From Candidatus Didemnitutus sp. (GTDB taxonomy: Bacteria; Verrucomicrobiota; Verrucomicrobiia; Opitutales; Opitutaceae): a DNA stretch of 64,000 nt. The stretch covers positions 124,001 through 188,000 of the forward strand of contig JAHCAY010000001.1 in the NCBI GenBank assembly GCA_019634575.1. The letters run 5' to 3'. Position numbers and translations under genes: made by a program. Below the pieces are notes generated by a model. That model was given only the letters and a program-made list of their open reading frames with translations, had not been told where the DNA came from and did not search any database. Positions 1 to 10,070 of the stretch are shown here, piece after piece (within the stretch, counting starts at the first letter, position 1; every line of letters begins with the position of its first letter).

Positions 1-1927
1 GCAGCGTGGCGGCGAGCGGAGTCAGTTGGCGGCCGCGCACCACGAGCCGGCCGCGATAGGGCGGCCAGTCGGTGTAGGGGCGATAGAGCGTGGGTGCCGG
101 CTGGCGGTCCGCGTCCGCGCGGACGTCGCCGGTGACGCCGATGACGGTGGCTTCGGTCTCGCCGTCGCGGGTGAGGCGGCGACCGACGGGATCCTGATCG
201 CCGAAAAGCGTGCGGGCGAGGCTGCGCGAAATGATGACGGCTTCGGCGCCGCGGTCACGGGGCTCGAAGGTTCGCCCGCCGAGCAACGGCAGACCGAGCG
301 CGCTAAAGTAGTCCGGGCTCACGAAGCGGATGTTGACGGACGGCCGTTCGTCGGGCACGCGCCCGTCGCCGAGCACCCAGATCTTGTCGACCCAGGTTTC
401 GCCCTGCAGTGGCAGCTGGTTGGTGACGCCGGCGGATTCGATGTCGGCCGTGGACTCGAGACGGGCGAGCAGGCGGGCGTAGAACTGGCTGGCCTGAGCG
501 TCGTCCTTGTATTTCTCCGCCGGGAGGAGGACCTGGGCGGCCAGGACCTGACTGCTGCGGTAGCCGGCGTCTGTGTGCAGCAGTCGTGAAAAGCTCTGCA
601 TCAGCACGGCGGCACCGGCGAGGAGCACGAAGCTGAGCGCGATTTGCACCGCGACGAAGCTGCGATGCCGACGATTGGTGCGGCGCCCGCCTGCGACGGC
701 GCGTGCCTGCCCGATGTCCGCGCCCGGAGTCGACGCGGCGAGCTGCCAGGCGGGCACGAGGCCCGTGAACAGGCCGCAAAGTCCGGCGAGCACCAGCGTG
801 AAGCCGACGATGTCCGGATCGAGCGTGACCTCGGCGAGGCGCGGCAGGTTGGCCGGTGCAAAACGCGGCAGCGCGGCGATCGTGGAGTTGGCGATCAGCA
901 GGCCGAGCGCGCCGCCGGCGGCGGCAATGGTCAACGGTTCGAGCAGCGCCAAGCGGAAGATGCGGGAGCGGGTGGCGCCGAGCGCCACTCGCAGTGCAAT
1001 CTCGCTGCGCCGCTGCTCCGCCCGGGCAAGGAGGAGTCCGGTGAGATTGACGCAGCCGATCAACAGGACGGCGAACACGGCGGCGAGGAGGAGCCAGAGT
1101 CCGGTGCGACTTTGCCGGACGAGGTTTTCCTGCAGCGGTGTGAGCAGGCTGCGCAACTCGATCGTGCTACCGTCTTCGCGAGCGAGCGCGGCGCCGATCC
1201 CGTCGAGCTCGCGCTGTGCGGCGGCCAGCGTCACGCCGGGCCGGAGGCGGGCGAATACGGCGTAGTTGTGGCGTCCCCACTTGTCCGCGAGCTCCTCCGC
1301 GGCGAACACCAGCGGCTTGAAGACGTCGGGCCCGGCGTAGCCGGCGGGGGCGAGATTCAGCGCATCGAGCGCGGGCGACGGCGGGAGGATGCCGACGACG
1401 GTGTGCGGCACGCCATCGAGCGAAAGCGTTCGCCCGAGCGCGGCCGGATCGGCGTGGAAACGCGCGCGCCAGAGGCGGTCGGAGATCACCACGACGTGCG
1501 CCGCGGCGTCCTTTTCCTCGGATTCGGTGAAGCCGCGGCCGAGGCCGGGCTGAAGGCCCAGCGTCGGCAGGAAACTGGCGGTCGCGTAGGTGAGCGCGAC
1601 GGGGATGGCGCCGTCGGCACCATTCAGGGCCGCGAGGCGGGGGCTGGCGATGCCGAGTTCGGCGAAGGAGTGGCTGCGCTCGCGCCACTCCTGATAGTGC
1701 CAGGCGTTGACGGGGAGCGGGGCGGGCGAAATCGACGGCACCAGCTCGCGCGCGAAGACGAGCTGCTCCGGTTGCGGCAGTGTCAGCGGCCGGAGCAGCA
1801 CGGCATTGAGGATGGAAAACATCGCCGTGCCGGCGCCGATGCCGAGCGCCAGCGTGCCGATCGCGACGAGCGTGAAGCCCGGCGTCGTGAGCAGGCGGCG
1901 GAGAACGAAGCGAAGGTCGGGCAGCAT
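1..1927 (-). CDS. ADOP-type ABC transporter permease, C-terminus cut by window edge
   Basis: Inner-membrane permease of the duplicated MacB/FtsX class (acidobacterial duplicated orphan permease). About 642 codons are visible. The start ATG at 1927 opens the typical MLPDLRFVLRRLLTTPGF leader, followed by TM1, a periplasmic MacB-like domain, and the first FtsX core with the coupling motif EIALRVALGAT. The second periplasmic domain is running when the window ends, so roughly the last 170-200 residues (three TM helices and the usual LRAE-type end) are missing. It starts 15 bp after the stop of the next ADOP upstream, so the two are almost certainly co-transcribed. The substrate is unknown; no ATPase gene is adjacent. 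Confidence 0.93.
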   Translation of the reverse strand, partial: MLPDLRFVLRRLLTTPGFTLVAIGTLALGIGAGTAMFSILNAVLLRPLTLPQPEQLVFARELVPSISPAPLPVNAWHYQEWRERSHSFAELGIASPRLAALNGADGAIPVALTYATASFLPTLGLQPGLGRGFTESEEKDAAAHVVVISDRLWRARFHADPAALGRTLSLDGVPHTVVGILPPSPALDALNLAPAGYAGPDVFKPLVFAAEELADKWGRHNYAVFARLRPGVTLAAAQRELDGIGAALAREDGSTIELRSLLTPLQENLVRQSRTGLWLLLAAVFAVLLIGCVNLTGLLLARAEQRRSEIALRVALGATRSRIFRLALLEPLTIAAAGGALGLLIANSTIAALPRFAPANLPRLAEVTLDPDIVGFTLVLAGLCGLFTGLVPAWQLAASTPGADIGQARAVAGGRRTNRRHRSFVAVQIALSFVLLAGAAVLMQSFSRLLHTDAGYRSSQVLAAQVLLPAEKYKDDAQASQFYARLLARLESTADIESAGVTNQLPLQGETWVDKIWVLGDGRVPDERPSVNIRFVSPDYFSALGLPLLGGRTFEPRDRGAEAVIISRSLARTLFGDQDPVGRRLTRDGETEATVIGVTGDVRADADRQPAPTLYRPYTDWPPYRGRLVVRGRQLTPLAATL

Positions 1928-1942
1928 GGTGCGGAAGGGCGG

Positions 1943-4462
<2,520 letters not shown>

Positions 4463-4473
4463 GACGTGGGGAG

Positions 4474-5769
4474 CTACGGGGTGACGGAGAAAAGTTGGAC
4501 GTCGCGCGCGGCCGGGGCGGCGCCGGGCGAGTCGAAGAGCGACCAGCCGGCGTTGCCGACGACGACGTAACGGCCGTCGCGCAGCGAGCCGCCCGCGAGG
4601 TCGTCCAGACCGGGCAGCGCAGAGGCGAGGACGCGCATGGCGGAAATCTCGCCGGCGGCATCGAGGTCGAGACGGATGACGCGTTGCGGCTCGATGCCGT
4701 TCTGGACGGCGACGAGTGCGCCGGCGGAAGCGAGGCGGAGGTCGTCGATGCCGAACAGCGTGGCGTGCGCCGGCGCGCGGAGACGGCGCGGCGTTTTCGT
4801 GGCGACGTCGATGGCCCAGAGGCCGCGCGCGTAGTCGGCGACGTAGAGCGTCTTGCCGTCGGCGGAGAACGCGAGGCCTTGCAGGGAGGCGAAGTCGTCG
4901 CTCGCGAGCCAGCGCTCGACCGAGCCGTCGGCGGGATTCGCGCGCCAGAGGCACGGTGTGCCGCTGTCCGTCGCGAACAGCGTGCCGTCGGAGGCGAAGG
5001 TCAGGCTGCCGAGGACGTGCGGACGCTCGTCGGCGGGCAGTCGGATGACGCGAGCGAGTTTGCCGGTCGTCAGATTGTATTCGGCGAAGAACGCCGAGGT
5101 GCTGTCCTCGGCGCGGTAATCCTTGATTTCCGGCGTGGCGGAAATGCCGGCCCAGAGACGCTGATGCGCTTCGTCGAGCGCGAGGCTGAACACGCCGGCG
5201 AGCCCGTCGCGCTCGCTCGAAAAATGACGCATCGAGCCGTCGGGCTCGCGCACGTCGAGGCGTCGATTGCGGACGTCGGCCAGAAACCATCGTCCGTGCG
5301 AGTCGGCCACGGCGGTTTCGACGATGCCGTCGCGCGCGGGCAGAGTGACGACGCGATCCGCGTGGCCGCGTGGTGCGGCGTTGGCGGTGAAACGGGCGAC
5401 GGCGTCCGCCCAGGCGGGGGAAGCGTGCAACGGCGCGAGCGCGGCATCGTGCGCGATGTCTGACGCGACGCCGAGATCGGCCAGCGCCGACAGCGCGGCG
5501 AGCGCGGCGGCATGATCGCCGGAGGTTGCGTGCAGGCGCGCGAGCTGGAGGTGCAGGCGCGGATAATCGGGCAGCAGGTCGCGCGCGGCGGCGAGTTTTT
5601 CGAGTGCGAGTGGGCGGTCGCCGGCCTTCAGCGCGGCGTTGGCGTCGCGCAGCAACGCGGGCGCGGACGGTTGCGCCCACATCGCCGTGGCAATCGCGCA
5701 CGCGACCAGCAACGTGAGCAAAACGCGCGTGTGGACACGGAAATGGATCGAGTGCGTGGCGAGCAGCAC
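4474..5769 (-). CDS. Secreted TPR plus SMP-30/NHL-like beta-propeller protein (431 aa)
   Basis: The N-terminus has a hydrophobic signal-like stretch (VLLTLLVACAIATA, residues about 16-30), then a short TPR-like helical region (about 35-125), then a six-bladed propeller-like region rich in DG, G-L-A-F and D-G-x-T-L-Y repeats, as in SMP-30/NHL proteins. No enzymatic metal site can be assigned with confidence. Probably exported and acting at the envelope, perhaps as a sensor or accessory for the two ADOP permeases that follow it in the same operon. The predicted sigma54 start near 5770 would make the 5769 ATG almost leaderless, so the true start could lie slightly downstream. Function unknown. 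Confidence 0.85.
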   Translation of the reverse strand: MLLATHSIHFRVHTRVLLTLLVACAIATAMWAQPSAPALLRDANAALKAGDRPLALEKLAAARDLLPDYPRLHLQLARLHATSGDHAAALAALSALADLGVASDIAHDAALAPLHASPAWADAVARFTANAAPRGHADRVVTLPARDGIVETAVADSHGRWFLADVRNRRLDVREPDGSMRHFSSERDGLAGVFSLALDEAHQRLWAGISATPEIKDYRAEDSTSAFFAEYNLTTGKLARVIRLPADERPHVLGSLTFASDGTLFATDSGTPCLWRANPADGSVERWLASDDFASLQGLAFSADGKTLYVADYARGLWAIDVATKTPRRLRAPAHATLFGIDDLRLASAGALVAVQNGIEPQRVIRLDLDAAGEISAMRVLASALPGLDDLAGGSLRDGRYVVVGNAGWSLFDSPGAAPAARDVQLFSVTP

Positions 5770-5780
5770 GGCCGCGAAAT

Positions 5781-5797
5781 TGCAGCCGTTGTGCCAA
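5781..5797 (-). promoter_or_regulatory. Candidate sigma54 promoter of the propeller-ADOP operon
   Basis: The minus strand reads TTGGCACAACGGCTGCA: the GG and GC elements are separated by exactly 10 bases, as in the -24/-12 consensus. Predicted start near 5770. It resembles the promoters at 34571 and 38571. Confidence 0.65.
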
Positions 5798-5893
5798 GGG
5801 CGCGGAAGAAGCTTATTCCCGCCGGCGCAGCGGGTTGCGGGTTTCCGAGTTCAGGCGGTTTGCCCGGCCCAACCTGAAAACGAAATTGCGCCG

Positions 5894-5907
5894 TCCCACG
5901 AATGGGA
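5894..5907. promoter_or_regulatory. Candidate activator-binding palindrome (UAS)
   Basis: TCCCACGAATGGGA is an inverted repeat of form TCCC-N6-GGGA. Its centre is about 130 bp upstream of the sigma54 start predicted at 5770. The same form and distance recur at 34688-34701. Confidence 0.5.
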
Positions 5908-5937
5908 TGCAGGGACCGCTGCGCGCGAGCGGCGAAC

Positions 5938-6693
5938 TCAGCGGCTGGCGCGGACGGCGAGGCCGCCGTTGACGGAATCGAGCACGACTTCGGCACCGCC
6001 GCCGTTGACGCTGCCGTTGAGGTGACGTCTGCCGGCTTTGCCGATCGTGATCGGATAGTCGCACGAAATGCTGCCGTTGACGGAGTCGGCCTTGAGACTG
6101 AAGGCGGCGTTGGCGGGGAGCGTGACTGTGGCGGAGCCGTTGACGGTATCGAGGACGATGCGATCTTTCGCGGCGACTTCGACAAAGCTGGCGCGGATGG
6201 AGCCGTTGACGGTGTCGAAGCGACCGCCGCGGCCGAGGCCTTCGGCGTCGATGGAACCGTTGACGGTGTCGAGATCGACGTAGCCTTTGACGCCGCGGAC
6301 GTGGACATCCGCGTTCACGACGTCGATTTTGTTCAGGGTCGCGGTGGCGGGCACGTGGAGCTTGTAGCGGACTTCAGCGCGGTTGAAGCCGAAGGAGAAC
6401 CATTTCTTCTCGAGCTTCGTCTTGATGGCGACGTGATCCGGCGTGGCCTCGACGAGGATCTCGATGCGCTTCAGACTGTCGGCTGACGCGGCTGATTTCT
6501 CGGCCTCGACGCTAACCTCGTTTTTGTCCCAGCCCACGATCTCGACCGTGCCGTTGACGTTGTCGAGTGACACCGTGCCGTCGGCGGCGAGCGGGTAGGT
6601 TTGAGTGAACTTCTCTGTCACCGTCGCCGAAAGCGAGGCGGCGGCGGCGAGAGACAGGGCGAGGAGGGCGAGGCGGCGGAGGGCGGTGAGCAT
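5938..6693 (-). CDS. DUF4097-family secreted protein (251 aa)
   Basis: Signal peptide at residues 1-23 (LALLALSLAAAASLSA), then a DUF4097-type right-handed beta repeat. The VNG/VNGS motif returns at regular intervals (DNVNGTVEI, DTVNGSIDA, DTVNGSIRA, DTVNGSATV, DSVNGSISC, DSVNGGLAV), each marking one turn. DUF4097 proteins are envelope proteins; some (LiaX of enterococci) act in cell-envelope stress sensing. It follows its paralogue by 10 bp and both follow an ADOP gene, so the three probably form an operon. The exact role is not known; an accessory or sensor role for the permeases is inference. Confidence 0.9.
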   Translation of the reverse strand: MLTALRRLALLALSLAAAASLSATVTEKFTQTYPLAADGTVSLDNVNGTVEIVGWDKNEVSVEAEKSAASADSLKRIEILVEATPDHVAIKTKLEKKWFSFGFNRAEVRYKLHVPATATLNKIDVVNADVHVRGVKGYVDLDTVNGSIDAEGLGRGGRFDTVNGSIRASFVEVAAKDRIVLDTVNGSATVTLPANAAFSLKADSVNGSISCDYPITIGKAGRRHLNGSVNGGGAEVVLDSVNGGLAVRASR

Positions 6694-6703
6694 GGCGGAG
6701 AAA

Positions 6704-7477
6704 TCAGGTGCGGGCGCGGATCGAAAGCGAGCCGTTCATGGAATCCATCGAGAGCGAGGCCTCGCCCTTGCCGAGCGCGCCATGCAGGGAGCGACGGGAG
6801 GATTTTTCGACGGTGATCGGAAGTTCGCTGGAGACGTGGCCGTTCATCGAGGAGGCGTTCACGCGGGCGCTGGCGTCGGCGGGAACGAAGATCTCGCACT
6901 GGCCATTCATGGTGTCGACGTTGACCTTCTGGCCGGCGCCGAGGCGGTCGAACGAGGCCGAGATGCGGCCGTTCATCGTGTCGAACTCGGCGTCGCCGGT
7001 CAGGCCGTTGGCGCGGATGCGGCCGTTCATGGTCTCGAGCTTCATCGCGGCGCTGACCTTGTCGGTGGAAATGTTGGAATTCATCGCGTCGATCTTCACG
7101 CGCAGGAGCTTCGCGGGAACGTGGACGACGTAGTGCACGGCGCCCGAGACGTTGTCGTTGCGGTGCCACCACGAACCGCCCTCGGTCCGCTGGTGCTTGG
7201 TCTTGATCGAAACGTGATCGGCGGTCGCCTCGACGACGATCTCGATGCGTTTCAGCTCCTCGTCGGTCCGGGCGGATTTTTCCGCCTCGATGCTGACCTC
7301 CGCCTTGTCCCAGCCGACGATCTCCACGTCGCCGTTCATGTTGGTGAGGGCGACGGTGCCGGTGGCGCCGAGCGGATGGGTCTGGCTGAATTTCTCGGTG
7401 ACCTTGGCGGAGGCGCTGGTGACGAGAAGAGTGGCGGCGGCGAGGAAAGCAGGCAGGCGGAGCGCGGAAGAGATCAT
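6704..7477 (-). CDS. DUF4097-family secreted protein (257 aa), tandem paralogue
   Basis: Signal peptide at residues 1-24 (LPAFLAAATLLVTSASA), then the same repeat fold as the next gene downstream but with MNG instead of VNG at the turns (TNMNGDVEI, ETMNGRIRA, DTMNGRISA, DTMNGQCEI, SSMNGHVSS, DSMNGSLSI). N-terminal segments of the two are close (VTEKFSQTHPL versus VTEKFTQTYPL; EIVGWDK in both), so they are a recent tandem duplication whose turn residue has diverged consistently from M to V or the reverse. It lies 54 bp after the ADOP at 7532, likely in the same transcript. Function unknown; envelope location expected. Confidence 0.9.
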   Translation of the reverse strand: MISSALRLPAFLAAATLLVTSASAKVTEKFSQTHPLGATGTVALTNMNGDVEIVGWDKAEVSIEAEKSARTDEELKRIEIVVEATADHVSIKTKHQRTEGGSWWHRNDNVSGAVHYVVHVPAKLLRVKIDAMNSNISTDKVSAAMKLETMNGRIRANGLTGDAEFDTMNGRISASFDRLGAGQKVNVDTMNGQCEIFVPADASARVNASSMNGHVSSELPITVEKSSRRSLHGALGKGEASLSMDSMNGSLSIRART

Positions 7478-7531
7478 GGGGAATTGTCGGTTGCTCCCTG
7501 AATACCCGCGCGGCCGCCGAAAAGTTACAGC

Positions 7532-10063
7532 TTATTCCGCGCGCAGGGCCTCGAGGGGATTCACCTTGGTCGCACGCCGGGCTGGAATCCAGCAGGCGAT
7601 CGCCGCAGCGAGGAAAAACAGCGTGGTGCACGCCCCGAGGACGACCGGGTCGAAGCCGCGCACGCCGTGCAGCACGGAGGCCAGCGCGCGATTGAGGCCG
7701 AGCCCGAGAAGCAGACCGAAGCCGAGACCGATCGCGGCCGTGGCCAGGCCCTCGCGCAAGATGAGCGATTGCACTGCCGCGGGCAGCGCGCCGAGCGCCA
7801 TGCGAATGCCGATCTCACGCGTGCGGCGGGAAACTTGGTATGCTTTCACCGAATAGATGCCGACCACGGCGACGAACATCGCGAAGGCCGAGAACACTCC
7901 GAGCAGCAGCGAGCCGAGGCGCATGGCCCAGACATCGAGGGACGACTCGGCGTGATCGCGGAAGGTGCGCACCTTGAAGATCGGCACGCCCGGCATGGCG
8001 TCGGCGAGCGTCTCGCGGACCTGGCCGACGAGTCGTGTCGCGACCGGCTCCGCATCGACGGCGGGCCGGACGTGGAAATGGGCGTTGGCGTAGAATCCTT
8101 GAGCGAACGGCACGTAGATCGCACGCGGCGTGTCTTCCTCGAAGAAATCCATCCGGGTCGACGAGACGACGCCGACGACCTGCAAGGCCGCCGCGTTGGA
8201 ATCGCCGCCGTCCGTGTCGCGAATGAACCGGCCGACTGCACCGCCTTCGGGCCAGAGCGCGCGGGCGAGGCCTTCATCGATGATGGCGACGCGCGGCGCG
8301 CCCGAGTTGAGCGACTCGGATTCGGTGAACGCCCGGCCGTCGCGCAGGGCGAGACCGAGCGTGGTGAAGTAGTCGGCGCCCACGGCGTTCCAACTGGCGC
8401 TGTAGGCGCGGCCTTCGGCGGCGGTGGCGGGGCGGCTGCCCTTCGCGGGCGGCGGACCGTCGCGGCGGACGCTGCGGCCGACGCTGTTGAAGCCGTAGGG
8501 CACGATCGCGGCGATGGAGACGGACTGCACTCCCGGCAAGGCGGCGAGCTTCTGCGAAGCGGCGCGGAAATACTCCAGGCTGCGCGTCTCATCGAGCTTG
8601 CCCAGCGACGCATCGACTTCGGCGACGACCGTGTTGTCGGCGTGGAAGCCGTGGTCAGTGCGCGACACGCCGAGCGCGGTGCGCAGGAAGAGACCCGCGA
8701 CGATGAGCAACGCGAGTGACAGCGCGACCTGGGCGACGAGCAGCGGGTGACGCGGCCGCCACCACGCGCCACGCGGCGCGGCGGCCTCGGTGCCGCTCTG
8801 GAGCTTGAGGTCGGTCAGCACGTCGCCGCGCGAGAGCCGCAACGCCGGCCCGAGGGAAAAGACCAGCGTCGCTCCGACGCAAAGTGCGGTGGTCGCGGCG
8901 ACGACGACGCCCGAGCCGGCGGTGGTCGGGAACAGCGTCAGAGGCAGCCGGGCTTCGAACGCACCGACGAGCAGATCGAGGGCGACATGCGCGGCGATCA
9001 TGCCGAGGGCTCCGCCGATGGCGGCGACCAGAAAGCCCTCGATGCAGAGTTGCCGCACGAGTCGCGCGCGGCTGCCGCCGAGGGCGAGGCGGATGGCGAA
9101 CTCCTTGCGACGCGACTGCCCGCGTGCGAGGAGCAGGCCAGCGAGGTTGAGGCACACAATGAGCAGCACGGCGCCGGCGAGCCCGAGCAGGACGAGGGCG
9201 AAAAGCTTCACCGGACCTTCCGAGCGCGGCGAGGAGCTTGTGCCCAGTCGCGGCAGCGGGCCGGCGGTGATGGTGTGGTCCTTGAAATCGACCGGGAACG
9301 TGCGTTCGAGGTTCGTCCCGAGCGCATCCAAGGCCGCCGTGGCCGTGGCGAGTTCCACGCCCGGCGCGAGACGCGCGAAGACGAAGAGGTTGAACGAATC
9401 GTTCCGCCCGAGGGCCCGGCGCTCCTCGCCGATGCGGACATTTTCCAGCGCATCGAACATGCCCAAGGGGAAGTAGAATTCCGGTCCGAAGAGCGCGGTG
9501 GTGCCGCTGAAGCTCTCCGGGGTGATACCGACGACAGTGAAGAGCTGCTCGTTGATGCGCAGCGTGCGGCCGACCATGTCGGCGGCGAATCCGGTCTTCC
9601 GCCAGTGCGCGTGGCTGACGATGACGGACGGGATGCCGGCGCCGGGACGCGATTCCTCGGCGGTGAAGGCGCGGCCGCGCACCAGCGGCACGCCGAGAGT
9701 GGAGAAGTAATTGGCCGAGACGAGCGACGCGAATGCGCGGCGGGTTTCGCCGCCGGCTTGATGGCCGACGAGCGTGTGCTTGAACGCGGCGACGGCGGAG
9801 AAGAGTTCGCGGCGTTCGGCGAGCTCGCTCCAGACTTGATGCGAGAAGAGTTGGCTGTCGTCGCGTTGCTTCCGGTTCAGGGAAAAGACCTGCACGATGC
9901 GGTCAGGCTCGGCGAAGGGTCGCGGCGTGAACGCGAGCGAGTAAACGAACGTGAACATGCCACTGTTCAGGCCGATCCCGACGGCGAGCACGAGGATCGT
10001 CGCGACCGTGAAGCCCGGCGAGCGGGCGAGGAGGCGGAGAGCGAAGCGGAGGTCTTGGAGCAT
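7532..10063 (-). CDS. ADOP-type ABC transporter permease (843 aa)
   Basis: Complete duplicated MacB/FtsX permease with a start at MLQDLRFALRLLARSPGF. Coupling motifs are KEFAIRLALGGSRARL (first half) and [16 protein letters not shown] (second half). The end reads ATKVNPLEALRAE. It is more like the next gene upstream (10071-12677) than the other ADOPs: both have long second periplasmic domains and similar ends. It begins 7 bp after that gene's stop and is followed by the two DUF4097 genes, giving a permease-permease-DUF4097-DUF4097 operon. Substrate unknown, and no ATPase domain. Confidence 0.95.
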   Translation of the reverse strand: MLQDLRFALRLLARSPGFTVATILVLAVGIGLNSGMFTFVYSLAFTPRPFAEPDRIVQVFSLNRKQRDDSQLFSHQVWSELAERRELFSAVAAFKHTLVGHQAGGETRRAFASLVSANYFSTLGVPLVRGRAFTAEESRPGAGIPSVIVSHAHWRKTGFAADMVGRTLRINEQLFTVVGITPESFSGTTALFGPEFYFPLGMFDALENVRIGEERRALGRNDSFNLFVFARLAPGVELATATAALDALGTNLERTFPVDFKDHTITAGPLPRLGTSSSPRSEGPVKLFALVLLGLAGAVLLIVCLNLAGLLLARGQSRRKEFAIRLALGGSRARLVRQLCIEGFLVAAIGGALGMIAAHVALDLLVGAFEARLPLTLFPTTAGSGVVVAATTALCVGATLVFSLGPALRLSRGDVLTDLKLQSGTEAAAPRGAWWRPRHPLLVAQVALSLALLIVAGLFLRTALGVSRTDHGFHADNTVVAEVDASLGKLDETRSLEYFRAASQKLAALPGVQSVSIAAIVPYGFNSVGRSVRRDGPPPAKGSRPATAAEGRAYSASWNAVGADYFTTLGLALRDGRAFTESESLNSGAPRVAIIDEGLARALWPEGGAVGRFIRDTDGGDSNAAALQVVGVVSSTRMDFFEEDTPRAIYVPFAQGFYANAHFHVRPAVDAEPVATRLVGQVRETLADAMPGVPIFKVRTFRDHAESSLDVWAMRLGSLLLGVFSAFAMFVAVVGIYSVKAYQVSRRTREIGIRMALGALPAAVQSLILREGLATAAIGLGFGLLLGLGLNRALASVLHGVRGFDPVVLGACTTLFFLAAAIACWIPARRATKVNPLEALRAE

Positions 10064-10070
10064 GGTGCAG

